Notes: generated from the sequence alone by a model not told the origin. 64,000 nucleotides of DNA from CAZDQL01 sp964507325 (GCA_964507325.1 CAZDQL010000019.1:1-64000); one strand, 5' to 3'. Positions 17,213 to 26,067 are shown, numbered from the stretch's first letter. Numbers and translations are program-made.

Positions 17213-18163
17213 CTAGGAGCTCCCCCGCCGCTCCACGGCCAGGCGTGCCGCCGTGCGCAGGACGTGGAGCAGGTTGGCCGCCGAGGCCTGGCCCCTGCCG
17301 GCGATGTCGAAGGCGGTGCCGTGCACTGGGCTGAGACGCAGGTAGGGGAGCCCCGCGAGCAGCGTCATCCCCCGCCCGCGGGAGAGCAGCTTGAGGGGGA
17401 TGAACGCCTGGTCGTGGTAGAGGGCCAGCACCCCGTCCCAGCGCCCTTCCGACGCCTGGACGAAGACGGTGTCGGGGGGGATCGGACCCTCGACCGAGAG
17501 TCCCCGGGCGCGGGCCTCCTCGACCGCGGGGACGATCCGGGTGCGCTCCTCGTCGCCGTAGAGCCCCTCCTCCCCGGCGTGGGGATTCAGCCCCGCCACC
17601 GCCAGCCGCGGCGCGGAGATGGCGAGCCCCTGCAGCGTCTCCGCCAGGAGCTCTAGGCGATCGACGATCGCCTCCGGCACCACGCGTCGGATCGCCTCGC
17701 TCAGGGGCATGTGGCGAGTGAGCAGCATCACGCGCAGCTCCCCCGCCATCGCCAGCATCTCGAAGCGCGTGCAACCGGCCCAGCGGGCGAGCAGCTCGGT
17801 CTGTCCCTCCACCGGCTCCCCCGCGAGGTGCAGCGACTCCTTGCAGGCGGGTCCGGTCACCAGGGCCTCGACCACTCGGGAGCTGGCGAGCTCCGCCCCC
17901 GCCCGCAGCGAGGCGAGGGTGGCCAGACCGCAGTCTCGTTGGGCGCGGCCCATCTCCCAGTGCTCGGGCCCGTCGGTCACGTACCAACTCGCCCCGGCTT
18001 CGGGATCGAAGTCGGGCAGTCCCGCGACCCGCGTGGCGGCGGGGCCGGCGACCACCAGGCGCGCGATGTTGGCGAGCTCTCGATCGCGCAACGCGGCGGC
18101 GGCGATCTCGGGGCCGATGCCGGCCGGGTCGCCGACGGTGAGGGCGATCAGCGGGAGGGACAT
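17213..18163 (-). CDS. pdxA: 4-hydroxythreonine-4-phosphate dehydrogenase
   Basis: PdxA oxidises 4-phosphohydroxy-L-threonine with NAD in the DXP-dependent pathway to pyridoxal phosphate. The 316-residue protein shows GDPAGIGPE (11-19), VTGPACKES (102-110), three metal-ligand histidines H151 (TRHMPL), H195 (GLNPHAGE) and H250 (YHDQ), and SPVHGTAFDIAG (278-289). The usual GHTE motif is GQTE here (Q121), so one substrate-phosphate contact is altered. Length matches the family (about 330). The ATG at 18163 stands directly at the first strand. No other B6 gene lies nearby; the FlhB-like gene is just upstream. Confidence 0.9.
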   Translation of the reverse strand: MSLPLIALTVGDPAGIGPEIAAAALRDRELANIARLVVAGPAATRVAGLPDFDPEAGASWYVTDGPEHWEMGRAQRDCGLATLASLRAGAELASSRVVEALVTGPACKESLHLAGEPVEGQTELLARWAGCTRFEMLAMAGELRVMLLTRHMPLSEAIRRVVPEAIVDRLELLAETLQGLAISAPRLAVAGLNPHAGEEGLYGDEERTRIVPAVEEARARGLSVEGPIPPDTVFVQASEGRWDGVLALYHDQAFIPLKLLSRGRGMTLLAGLPYLRLSPVHGTAFDIAGRGQASAANLLHVLRTAARLAVERRGSS

Positions 18164-18194
18164 CCCGACAGGGTACCCCCCTGCGCCGGTCGGC

Positions 18195-18467
18195 TCAGTC
18201 GGCGAGCTCCTCGTTCATCCGCCACAGGAAGGCGATCAGCTGCGCCACCGCGGCGTAGACCTCCTCCGGGACCTCCTCCCCCACCCGGCTGGCCGCCAAG
18301 AGCTGCAAGAGGTCCGGGTCGCGGCGGATCGGCACCCCGTGCTCCTCGGCGATCTCCAGGATGCGCTCCGCCAGCTCGCCGCGCCCGCGGGCGATCACCT
18401 CCGGGGCGGAGTCCCCCTCGCGGTCGTGGTGCAGGCCGACCGCTTCCTTGTGTGCGTCGCCCATCAT
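18195..18467 (-). CDS. Stand-alone FlhB/EscU C-terminal domain protein (FlhX/YlqH-like)
   Basis: A 90-residue protein corresponding to the cytoplasmic C-terminal fragment that FlhB and YscU-type export switch proteins release by autocleavage. It aligns by eye from the position just after the NPTH site: SAPEVIARGRGELAERI, IAEEHGVPI, LAASRVGEEVPEEVYAAVAQ. The NPTH cleavage motif itself is absent, as expected for a protein made already cut. Stand-alone homologues are known (FlhX of Helicobacter, YlqH of Bacillus). Its ATG overlaps the stop of the preceding FliK-like gene (ATGA). No other flagellar or type III secretion genes are present in the window. Confidence 0.82.
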   Translation of the reverse strand: MMGDAHKEAVGLHHDREGDSAPEVIARGRGELAERILEIAEEHGVPIRRDPDLLQLLAASRVGEEVPEEVYAAVAQLIAFLWRMNEELAD

Positions 18468-19921
18468 CCCGAAACGTCCATCAGGTGGTGCTCGCGCAGG
18501 AAGCGAATGTCGTGGGAGAGGTTGGCCACCTCGGTCTCCTCGGGGGTGGCGTCGAGCACGGTCAGGGTCACGCGGCGGCCCTGGGAGCCGAGCAGCTCTC
18601 CGAGCTCCTGGGAAGCGCGCCGCAGCCGCTGCGCGGTCTCCGGCCGACTCGCGCGCAGTCGGGCGGCGATCGCGTCCTGGCGCACCAGCAGGTCGGCGCG
18701 CACCTTCCCCAGGCGGCTGAACTCCACCCCGAGCACCACCCGGAAGGACTCTTCGCCCCCCCCCTGGCGCCCCTCCGCGTCGCGCCCCTCGCGGTGCACG
18801 AGCAGCATGTGGGCGGTGGTCCACAGCGCCCCGTCGGGCAGGGGGAGGGAGAAGTGGCGCGGCTCCCCCGCCTCGCGGCGCGCCGCGTTGAGCAGCTCCT
18901 CCAGGTCGAGCCCCGCCAGGGCGCGGGCCATCGCCTCGCGCACCGGTCCGGCGTCCCGACCGATCATCTCCAGGGCCAGGCGACCGCGCAGACCGTTGCC
19001 GAGGGAGGCCAGGGCCGCGGCGGTCAGGCTCGTGGCCAGGGGGCTGCGCCCGATCCCCCCCGGGAGGTTGGCCAGGGCGCGCAGCAGCAGGCCTTCACTG
19101 CCGAGCAGGAGGCGTTCCCCGCGCCCCCCCGCCAGCCACTGGGCGCTCTCCGGCGCCCCGGCGCGGGTCAGCTCACCCGAGAGGCCACCGGCCAGCTGGC
19201 GCGCGAGGCGCTCCAGGGTGCCGGCGTCGAGACGACCCTCGAGGGTCTGCCCCGCCATCCCGCGCAGGGCGACGGCCAGGGAGCGGTCGAGGAGTTCGAG
19301 CTCCGCCTGCGCGACTCCCGCCGCCACCAGCTCCGCCCGGATGCGGGTGGCCAGGGCGCGCAGGGCGGCCTCGAAGTCGTCCGCCCCGGTCGCCGCCGCC
19401 GCCGTGGTCAACGCGGCCGCGTAGGCCGATCCGCTGTCGGTCAAGAGGGCCCGCAGGGCTTCCCCACCCCCCTCGGGATTCAGGACCCGCCCCTCGATCG
19501 CCGCCAGCAGCGCCTCGATCCTCGCCCCCTTGCCCCCCTGCGCCTCGAGCTCCGAGCGCAAGAGCGCGGCCAGGTCCTGGAGCACCACCCCCAGGGGACG
19601 CTCGTCCGCCATCAGGGCGCGCACCGCCGCCAGCAGGGCCGAGTCGGTCGCGCCGCGGGATTCCCCCAACAGGCGCAGGGCGAGGTCGGAGCCGTGGCGC
19701 TCGACGCGCGCCAGGAAGTGGTCGCCGGGCTGCAGCTCGACGTTGCTCTCGGCGGGGACCCGCTGCCCCCCCATCGCCAAGAGGAAGGTGCTGCCGTCCA
19801 GCTTCTGCAGGACTTCCCCTACCAGCACACGCCCCTCTCGCAGGGGCGTGCCCGTCTCGCCGAGGACCGGCGCCGCGGGGCGCAGCAGTTGGGCGGAGGC
19901 GGCGGATCCCAGGGGTTCCAT
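18464..19921 (-). CDS. FliK-like hook-length-control-domain protein (YlqG-like)
   Basis: A 485-residue Ala/Leu-rich protein. The N-terminal 35-85 region has VLVGEVLQKLDGSTFLLAMGGQRV, a small beta domain, and the long middle is helical and low in complexity. The C-terminal region (about 400-470), FSRLGKVRADLLVRQDAI then LRRASQELGELLGSQG, resembles the Flg_hook domain of FliK, which binds the FlhB C-terminal domain to switch export specificity. It is immediately upstream of, and overlaps, a stand-alone FlhB C-terminal domain gene, the same pairing as ylqG-ylqH of Bacillus. ATG at 19921 is used; no clear ribosome binding site. It diverges from the sulfatase-like lipoprotein gene. Confidence 0.7.
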   Translation of the reverse strand: MEPLGSAASAQLLRPAAPVLGETGTPLREGRVLVGEVLQKLDGSTFLLAMGGQRVPAESNVELQPGDHFLARVERHGSDLALRLLGESRGATDSALLAAVRALMADERPLGVVLQDLAALLRSELEAQGGKGARIEALLAAIEGRVLNPEGGGEALRALLTDSGSAYAAALTTAAAATGADDFEAALRALATRIRAELVAAGVAQAELELLDRSLAVALRGMAGQTLEGRLDAGTLERLARQLAGGLSGELTRAGAPESAQWLAGGRGERLLLGSEGLLLRALANLPGGIGRSPLATSLTAAALASLGNGLRGRLALEMIGRDAGPVREAMARALAGLDLEELLNAARREAGEPRHFSLPLPDGALWTTAHMLLVHREGRDAEGRQGGGEESFRVVLGVEFSRLGKVRADLLVRQDAIAARLRASRPETAQRLRRASQELGELLGSQGRRVTLTVLDATPEETEVANLSHDIRFLREHHLMDVSG

Positions 19922-20026
19922 GGCGTGCGGCGGGCGACGGGGGCTCGATCGCCCTGTGCTAGAGTTCTCGGATGGGGTGCCCACTCCGTGAGCGCCCCGT
20001 CCCGATTCGGGCACCACCCGCACCCC

Positions 20027-21622
20027 ATGCCGATCCCCCGCGCCGCGCTACCACTCTGCGCCTTCCTCCTGGGGTGTGGCGGGTCGGACGAGGGGCAGGA
20101 GCTGCCCCCCGCCAACCTGCTCCTGATCAGCGTCGACTGCCTGCGGGCGGACCACCTCTCCTGCTACGGCTACGAGCGCAAGACCTCCCCCACCCTCGAC
20201 GCCCTGGCGGACGAGGGGGTGCGCTTCGAGCGCTGCTTCGCGACCACCTCCTGGACCCTGCCGGCCCACCTCTCGCTGCTCACGGGGCTCCCCCAGAGCG
20301 TCCACGGGGTGGACGACGACCGTCTCTGGTCCCGGGTGGACGGCGAGGGAGAGCCGATCCCGCCCCCCCTGCGCGGCGTCTTCGTCTCGGAGACCCTCTC
20401 CCGCGCGGGGTACGCCACCGCCGGCTTCTACTCCTGGAAGTACCTCGAGCCCACCTTCGGCTTCGGAGTGGGCTTCGACGTCTACGAGCGCCTGGCGCAC
20501 ACCTTCTACAGCCACCCCGAGGTGGGCCCGGAGTTCGAGCGCCTGCGGAAGCTGGACGACGTCGAGGCGCTGAAGGCCCTGGTGGAGGCGCATCCGCTGC
20601 TCTTCGACGACACGCGACCCAGCTCGCCGGCGGTGGTCGACCGGGCCCTGGCGTGGATCGACGAGTGGCAGGGCTCCGGAGGGGAACGCCCCTTCTTCCT
20701 CTTCCTGCACGTCTTCGACTGCCACGACCCGTACAGCCCACCGGAGCCCTTCGACACCCTCTTCGACCCCGACTACCGGGGGTCGATCGACGGCCGGCGG
20801 GTGGAGGCGCCGGACTCCCCTGTGCACGCCGACATGGACCCGCGCGACCTCGAGCACCTGGTCGCGCGCTACGACGGGGCGATCCGGTTCGTGGACTCCG
20901 AGCTGGCCCGGCTCGTGGAGCGGCTCGACGAGCTGGATCTCGAGGAGAACACCCTGGTGGTGGTCACCGGGGACCACGGCGAGGAGTTCTACGAGCACGG
21001 CATGAAGACCCACCGCCACCAGCTCTTCCTCGAGAGCGTGTCGGTGCCGCTGATCCTGCGCTGGCCCGCCGGACTGCCGAGCGGGAAGGTGGTCGAGGGG
21101 AACACGGGGCTGGTCGACGTCGTCCCCACCCTCCTCTCGGCGGCCCGGCTCACCCCCGACGCGCCGACGATGGGCAGGGACCTGATCGCCTTGGCCCACG
21201 GCCGGGGGAGCGGGAGCGCGCCGAGCTATCTCTCGGAGCTGATCGCCTTCGACGAGGGCCCCGTGCCGCTGCGCCTCGTCGGCATCGCCTCCGGAGACGA
21301 ACACCGCATCCTCGAGACCCAGGGTCGCGCGCCCTGGAGCGCGCTCGACTTCGACCTGGCGCGGGATCCCCTGGGTCGCGGCCCGGGAACGACCCTCACA
21401 GGGGAGGCGCTGGCTCGAGTGGAGGAGGAGCTGGACCGACTGCGAGGCATCCTGCTCCGGCTGCGGGAGGTCCAGCCGCTGCGGGAGGTGGGGCGCCCCT
21501 TGACCCAGCTCGAGCGGGAGGACCTGGCGGCGATGGGCTACGCCGGGGGCGAGGAGACTATCGAGGGGACCGCCGGCGAAGACCGGCTCTCCCTCGACGG
21601 CGGGGTCTGGCCCGACGAGTAG
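20027..21622 (+). CDS. Sulfatase-superfamily lipoprotein with non-canonical nucleophile position
   Basis: A 531-residue alkaline phosphatase/sulfatase-fold hydrolase. A lipoprotein signal ends in the lipobox LLGC (C17), so it should be membrane-anchored. LLLISVDCLRADHLSCYGY supplies the first metal Asp (D37), and VVVTGDHGEEF the later metal ligands. At the position of the formylglycine motif C/S-x-P-x-R it has T77-L-P-A-H81, so no formylglycine can form and Thr would be the nucleophile, as in phosphatases and phosphotransferases of the fold. LFLHVFDCHDPYSPPEPF is typical of the superfamily. Substrate unknown; a phosphate or phosphonate ester is as likely as a sulfate ester. It converges with glpK. 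Confidence 0.8.
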   Translation: MPIPRAALPLCAFLLGCGGSDEGQELPPANLLLISVDCLRADHLSCYGYERKTSPTLDALADEGVRFERCFATTSWTLPAHLSLLTGLPQSVHGVDDDRLWSRVDGEGEPIPPPLRGVFVSETLSRAGYATAGFYSWKYLEPTFGFGVGFDVYERLAHTFYSHPEVGPEFERLRKLDDVEALKALVEAHPLLFDDTRPSSPAVVDRALAWIDEWQGSGGERPFFLFLHVFDCHDPYSPPEPFDTLFDPDYRGSIDGRRVEAPDSPVHADMDPRDLEHLVARYDGAIRFVDSELARLVERLDELDLEENTLVVVTGDHGEEFYEHGMKTHRHQLFLESVSVPLILRWPAGLPSGKVVEGNTGLVDVVPTLLSAARLTPDAPTMGRDLIALAHGRGSGSAPSYLSELIAFDEGPVPLRLVGIASGDEHRILETQGRAPWSALDFDLARDPLGRGPGTTLTGEALARVEEELDRLRGILLRLREVQPLREVGRPLTQLEREDLAAMGYAGGEETIEGTAGEDRLSLDGGVWPDE

Positions 21623-21640
21623 GCCGCACCCCTTCCGGCG

Positions 21641-23113
21641 TCAGCGGGTGCGCACGCGGGCCACCGCCTCGCGCCAGGCGGCGAGGCGCTGCGCCCTCCC
21701 GGCGGCGTCGAGGCGGCAGGGGAAGGCGGGGGCCTCCTCCTGCAGGGCGCCCGCCTGGCCCGGATCCTGCCACAGGCCGATCCCCACGCCGGCGAGAGCC
21801 GCGGCCCCCCGGCTGGTGGCCTCCACGTCCGCGGGGCGCCGCACGGTGAGCCCCGCCAGGTCCGCCTGGGTGCGCATCAGGAAGTCGTTCGCCGCCGCAC
21901 CCCCGTCGACGAGGAGCTCGTCGATCGCGAGGCCGGTCTCCTCCCGCAGGACCTCGACCAGCTCGGCGCACTGGAAGGCGATCGACTCGAGGGCCGCTCG
22001 GGCCACGTGCCCGCGCCCCACGCCGCGGGTCAGACCCAGGAGCGCCCCCCGCGCGTCCGGATCCCAGTAGGGTGCCCCGAGCCCCGCGAAGGCGGGCACG
22101 AGGTAGACCCCGGCGCTGTCCTCGACGGAGGTGGCCAGCTCCTCCGACTGCGCAGCGTCCTCGATCAAGCCCAGCTCGTCGCGCAGCCACTGCAGGATCA
22201 GGCCCCCGGAGAAGACGGAGCCCTCGAGGGCGTAGCAGGCGTCGCCGTCGCGCCCCGCGGCCAGGGTGGTCAGGAGCCCCCGCCGCGACTCGACGCGCCG
22301 GTCGCCGGTGTTCAGGAGCAGGAAGCACCCCGTCCCGTAGGTGTTCTTCAGGTCCCCCCGCTCCCAGCCCCCCTGTCCGAAGAGGGCCGCCTGCTGATCC
22401 CCGGCGATCCCCCGGATCGGCACGCTCCGGCCTCCGGGGAGGTGGGCGGTGCCGAAGTCGGCGCTCGAGGGCAGGACCTCCGGCAGCCAGCCGGGGTCGA
22501 CGCCGAAGAGCCCGCACAGCTCGGCGCTCCAGGCTCGGGCGTCGAGGTCGAAGAGCAGGGTGCGCGAGGCGTTGGTCGGGTCTGTGGCCAGCCGCTCCCC
22601 AGCGGTCAGGTGGTGCACGATCAGGGCGTCCACGGTGCAGAAGCGCACGCGGCCGGCGCGGGCGGCGGCGGCCACCGCGGGGCGCTCGGAGAGCAGCCAC
22701 TCGATCTTGGTGCCGCTGAAGTAGGGGTCGAGCAGGAGTCCGGTGATCGCCCGCACCCGCTCCTCCAACCCCTCTTCGCGCAGGGCCCTGCAGCGCTCGG
22801 CGGTGCGACGGTCCTGCCACACGAGGCCGCTGCCGAGCGTCTGGCCACTCTCCAGGTCGAGGGCGAAGACCGTCTCGCGCTGGTTGGTGATGCCGAGGGC
22901 GAGCGGCTCGCTGGCCGAGGACTCCAGCACCTCGGCGATCGTCGCGTCGACCGCCGCGAGGATGTCGGCCGCCTCGTGCTCCACCCATCCGGGGCGGGGG
23001 AAGGACTGGGGGAACTCGCGGTTGGCCCGCGCCAGGCGGCGTAGGTTCCCATCCACGAGCAAGGCCGTCACGCCGGTGGTCCCGGCGTCGACGGCCAGCA
23101 GTGTCTCGGGCAC
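21641..23113 (-). CDS. glpK: Glycerol kinase
   Basis: A 490-residue FGGY kinase that phosphorylates glycerol to sn-glycerol-3-phosphate with ATP. Visible motifs are LLAVDAGTTGVTALLVD (phosphate 1), LGITNQRETVFALD, VWQDRRTA, GIAGDQQAALFGQGGW, NTYGTGCFLLLNTG (phosphate 2) and LLVDGGAAANDFLMRTQAD (adenosine). This order and the NQRET element distinguish glycerol kinase from other FGGY sugar kinases. Start is GTG at 23113. It lies 15 bases downstream of the secreted protein of the sigma-factor operon and may be its last gene. No glycerol facilitator or dehydrogenase is nearby. Confidence 0.92.
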   Translation of the reverse strand: MPETLLAVDAGTTGVTALLVDGNLRRLARANREFPQSFPRPGWVEHEAADILAAVDATIAEVLESSASEPLALGITNQRETVFALDLESGQTLGSGLVWQDRRTAERCRALREEGLEERVRAITGLLLDPYFSGTKIEWLLSERPAVAAAARAGRVRFCTVDALIVHHLTAGERLATDPTNASRTLLFDLDARAWSAELCGLFGVDPGWLPEVLPSSADFGTAHLPGGRSVPIRGIAGDQQAALFGQGGWERGDLKNTYGTGCFLLLNTGDRRVESRRGLLTTLAAGRDGDACYALEGSVFSGGLILQWLRDELGLIEDAAQSEELATSVEDSAGVYLVPAFAGLGAPYWDPDARGALLGLTRGVGRGHVARAALESIAFQCAELVEVLREETGLAIDELLVDGGAAANDFLMRTQADLAGLTVRRPADVEATSRGAAALAGVGIGLWQDPGQAGALQEEAPAFPCRLDAAGRAQRLAAWREAVARVRTR

Positions 23114-23128
23114 GGGTTGGAGGCCCTG

Positions 23129-23707
23129 CTACTTGTAGTCCTGGCAGATCGTGAGCAGGCCCGCGCTCGAGGTGTAGGTGACGTCGGCGCGCACGCCGTC
23201 CGCCCGTTGGGTGGTGTGCATCACGACGGGGGCAGTGTCCACGTGGTCGTCGAGCCAGCTGTAGGAGGTGGCGAAGGAGTAGCCCGGGGCGATGTAGATG
23301 GCCCGGCTGGAGAGGATGCCGTCCACCTCCGGAATCGCGATCATCCCCTGGCCGGCGAAGCCGGCGGTGATGCCCAGGTCCATGGAGGGGTTCTGGAAGA
23401 GGAAGGCCTCGTCCAGGACCAGACAGACCTCGCCGTAGAACTCGAGCCAGACCATGTCGCCGGGCAGATCGATGGGGACGAAGAACCCGTTGCCACTGGC
23501 GTCGACGATCGCCTGCTTGATCAGCGCACGCGGACCGGTCAGGTAGAAGTTCTGGGTCCCGTCACCGCCCCCGGCGGAGGGCAGGCTTCCGACCGTCTGG
23601 TCGCCTGGGACGGCGTGCGAGGCGGTCATCACTCCCGCCAGCAGGATCACCACGGGCGCAACCAGCCGCTTCCAGAGCGGTGATTGGCGTTTGCTTGTGT
23701 CTTTCAT
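23129..23707 (-). CDS. Secreted protein of unknown function
   Basis: A 192-residue exported protein. Positively charged residues followed by LVAPVVILLAGVMTASHAV form a signal peptide, cleaved after about residue 32. The mature part is rich in Gly and aromatic residues and contains NFYLTGPRALIKQAI and WLEFYGEVCLVLDEAFLF, suggesting a beta-sandwich. No family recognised. The ATG at 23707 is fixed by GAGGTGAG just upstream; an earlier in-frame Met is ignored. It lies 20 bases after the anti-sigma-like TPR gene, in the operon headed by the sigma factor at 24831, and could be its main target or surface product. Confidence 0.75.
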   Translation of the reverse strand: MKDTSKRQSPLWKRLVAPVVILLAGVMTASHAVPGDQTVGSLPSAGGGDGTQNFYLTGPRALIKQAIVDASGNGFFVPIDLPGDMVWLEFYGEVCLVLDEAFLFQNPSMDLGITAGFAGQGMIAIPEVDGILSSRAIYIAPGYSFATSYSWLDDHVDTAPVVMHTTQRADGVRADVTYTSSAGLLTICQDYK

Positions 23708-23727
23708 CGTCTCACCTCTGCGGGGCC

Positions 23728-24834
23728 TCATGCCGCGCCCCCGTCGGTGTGCCCGCAAAAGAGCTCCGGACAGCGCTCGAGGAGCGCCTCCGGGAAACCT
23801 TCCTGAGAATCGATCACCTCGCGGAGATCAGGAGTGTCCGCGAAGGTCTGGGCCACGACTGCCACGTGACCCGGATGAGCGTCCAGTAGACGCCTGAAGT
23901 AGTCGAGTGAGCGCTCCCGGTCACCGAGGTTTGCGTAAGCCACCGCGATGTTGAAGCGGGCCATCCAGAAGTCGTCGTTGGCGTCCGCCAGCCCACTCAC
24001 GGTGAGCCAGCGCCAGCACACGAGGGCCTTACGGAAGTCCTCTTCCCAGAAGTAGATGCGCCCGAGCTGGTTGGCGGCGTGCCCACGGTTGTCGGCGGAG
24101 AGGGCGCTGTCGAAGACGCCGCGGAAGGTCTCCGCGGCCCTCAGGTGCTTGCCCTGCTGCATGTCGAGGAAGCCGAGGTAGATCCTGGACTCCTCGTGTT
24201 CGGGATCGGTCTCCAGGGCTTGGAGCAGAAGGCGCCGCCCCTTCTCGGTGGGGTCGCTGATGCGCTCCAGGCGTCCGTTGAGCATGTGCCGCGCCTGCCG
24301 CCAGTCGAGACCCGTGCCGGAGTCCTTGCCACCCAGCACCACACCGTCCACGAATCCGCGGCCCGCGTTCTTGGTGTCGTCGACGGCCACCGCGGCCTCG
24401 AAGACGCGCTCGCGGAAGGCCTTCGGATCGATGCCGGCCAGCACGTAGGCCTTGCCGAGCTGGTAGAAGATCGTCGCCAGGCGGTGCAGCAGGTCGATGC
24501 GAGCAGCCTCGTCCGCGCTCTCATTGGGCAGGGCCCCGGCGATCATTGCGATCCGCGCCTCGAGCCGCTGCGGATCCGCCATGTCCTTGTGCAACCGCAC
24601 GTAGCGTCGAGCGTCTTCGAAGAAGGCGCGGCACTCGGGGGACTCCTCCATCTGCACCATCACGTTGGCCGCGGCGACCTCGTCCAGCTCGCCGTCGACC
24701 AAACAGGACAGGTGCATCTGCAGCTGCTCCTCCGCCGGCCCGAGATCCTCGGCCCAGGCGTGGAAGCCGTCGCCCGCGGGCTCGCCGCCCGGGGAATCGC
24801 CATACTGCGGATTCATTCCGGGAAGCTCACTCAT
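23728..24834 (-). CDS. Anti-sigma-factor-like protein with TPR repeats
   Basis: A 368-residue soluble protein. Residues about 35-85 (LSCLVDGELDE, then a helical stretch with SPECRAFFEDARRYVRLHKDMA) resemble the N-terminal sigma-binding domain of anti-sigma factors, but without the full His-x3-Cys-x2-Cys zinc site. The remainder carries tetratricopeptide-like repeats, seen in LLLQALETDPEHEESRIYLGF, AANQLGRIYFWEEDFRKAL and FNIAVAYANLGDRERSLDYF. No membrane helix is present, so it would act in the cytoplasm. Its start overlaps the stop of the sigma factor gene (ATGA), strongly implying a regulatory partnership. Anti-sigma function is inferred from context and the N-terminal pattern. Confidence 0.65.
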   Translation of the reverse strand: MSELPGMNPQYGDSPGGEPAGDGFHAWAEDLGPAEEQLQMHLSCLVDGELDEVAAANVMVQMEESPECRAFFEDARRYVRLHKDMADPQRLEARIAMIAGALPNESADEAARIDLLHRLATIFYQLGKAYVLAGIDPKAFRERVFEAAVAVDDTKNAGRGFVDGVVLGGKDSGTGLDWRQARHMLNGRLERISDPTEKGRRLLLQALETDPEHEESRIYLGFLDMQQGKHLRAAETFRGVFDSALSADNRGHAANQLGRIYFWEEDFRKALVCWRWLTVSGLADANDDFWMARFNIAVAYANLGDRERSLDYFRRLLDAHPGHVAVVAQTFADTPDLREVIDSQEGFPEALLERCPELFCGHTDGGAA

Positions 24835-25751
24835 GCTTCACCTTCCTTCAGACGTTCCGCCAAGTCCGTCCTCCTATTCGATCCCTCCACCAGGTCTGCG
24901 CGATCCCTCCGGGGGCCTCGACTCGCCGCTCGCGAGTTCGCCGGACGGGGATCCCGCGCCGGACGGCAGTCCGGCGTCAAGCCGTCGAAGACGCGCCGCA
25001 TGGCGCGGTGGATCTTGCGCCGCGCGCGGAAGATCACCATTTTCAGGTTCTCGAGCTTGATGCCCAGATCCTCCGCTGCGGCCCGGTAGCTGGCGCCATC
25101 CACTTCGACCAAGTGCAGGGCCCGCCGCTCGCGCTCGGAGAGCATCGAGTAGAAGCGCAGGTAGAGCTGCAGGTAGGTCACGTAGACGCGCGCGCACTCC
25201 GAGGTGCTCTCGCGCTCGAGCGCCCCGTGCAAGGGCGTGTGCCCTCCCGCTTCGGGTTGATCGGAGAGATCCTCGAAGGGAATCTCCGAACGCACGCCGC
25301 GCCCTTGGCTGCGCAGGTGCTTCAACACCGTGTTGCGCACGATCATCGCCGACCAGACGCGGAAGGCGTTCTCGCGCGAGGAGTCGAAGCGGTGCGGGTA
25401 GCGATAAACGTTGAAGAAGACCTCCTGCAAGACGTCCAGGGGATCGGCCTTGCTGGCGTAACGGCGCAGCCGCGATCCCACCTGGGCCACCAGCCGATTG
25501 CCGTTGAGCTCGTACAACAGGGCGAAGGAACTCTTGCTGCGCGTGTCGCGGTAGCACTCCATCAGGCGCGTCGAGAGGGCGTCGCGTACCGACTCCACTC
25601 CGCGCTCGGAGTCCGCAACGATGCCCTCCATCCTCTCCCGCTCTGCAGCCGCCACCTCCGAGCCCAGCTCTCCGATCCGAACCTGGAGGCGGGTTCGGAA
25701 GTCGGGATCGCTGAGCAAGCTTCCGCCGGAGAGGTGGTCGATTGCCTGCAT
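24831..25751 (-). CDS. ECF-type RNA polymerase sigma factor
   Basis: A 306-residue sigma-70 family protein, longer than typical ECF factors (about 190) because of an N-terminal extension of about 75 residues and a basic C-terminal tail of about 45 residues rich in Arg and Pro. Region 2 is seen in ASKADPLDVLQEVFFNVYRY and AFRVWSAMIVRNTVLKHLR. Region 4 is MLSERERRALHLVEVDGASY followed by AAEDLGIKLENLKMVIFRAR. It heads an operon with the TPR/anti-sigma-like gene, a secreted protein and possibly glpK. The ATG at 25751 is preceded by TGGGAGGATT-like sequence. It likely directs its own operon, but no promoter consensus can be defined here. Confidence 0.85.
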   Translation of the reverse strand: MQAIDHLSGGSLLSDPDFRTRLQVRIGELGSEVAAAERERMEGIVADSERGVESVRDALSTRLMECYRDTRSKSSFALLYELNGNRLVAQVGSRLRRYASKADPLDVLQEVFFNVYRYPHRFDSSRENAFRVWSAMIVRNTVLKHLRSQGRGVRSEIPFEDLSDQPEAGGHTPLHGALERESTSECARVYVTYLQLYLRFYSMLSERERRALHLVEVDGASYRAAAEDLGIKLENLKMVIFRARRKIHRAMRRVFDGLTPDCRPARDPRPANSRAASRGPRRDRADLVEGSNRRTDLAERLKEGEA

Positions 25752-26067
25752 GAACGGTCTTGGGAGGATTGCCTGCTACCCAGGGGGGGCGGTTCGGGGA
25801 GGACCCCCGGGGGCGGGGCGCAGGTTGGGGTCGAGGGGAACGGTAGTCCTCGCCCAATTCATCGTAGACCGTGGGTTACCAGAGGTTTCTGTTTAGGATG
25901 CACAAGTTATCGTGATCCTTCCCACCTCGGGGTCCGGCGGAGACAAGTGCTTGCCTGACAACGAGTTGTGACGGCGACGATCGGGCGGGGAGAGGGGCGG
26001 GCTCCCGGGGGTCCCCGGAGCCTGCCGTCTCAGCCGGAGATGGGGTGAGGATCGAATCGAGAAAGCC
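25752..26067. promoter_or_regulatory. Divergent intergenic region between the sigma factor gene and queG
   Basis: 316 bases with no gene. The part at 25870-25965 is clearly less GC-rich than its surroundings, as expected for promoters. A short palindrome ACAAC-GA-GTTGT lies at 25958-25969. No certain -35/-10 pair can be assigned because promoter consensus sequences in this lineage are unknown. Confidence 0.4.

Noticed and set aside
17711..20026. Long plus-strand frame upstream of the sulfatase-like gene
   Set aside because: Low-complexity Gln/Gly/Arg-rich translation antisense to pdxA, the FlhB-C and FliK-like genes; the real protein begins at the lipoprotein signal at 20027.
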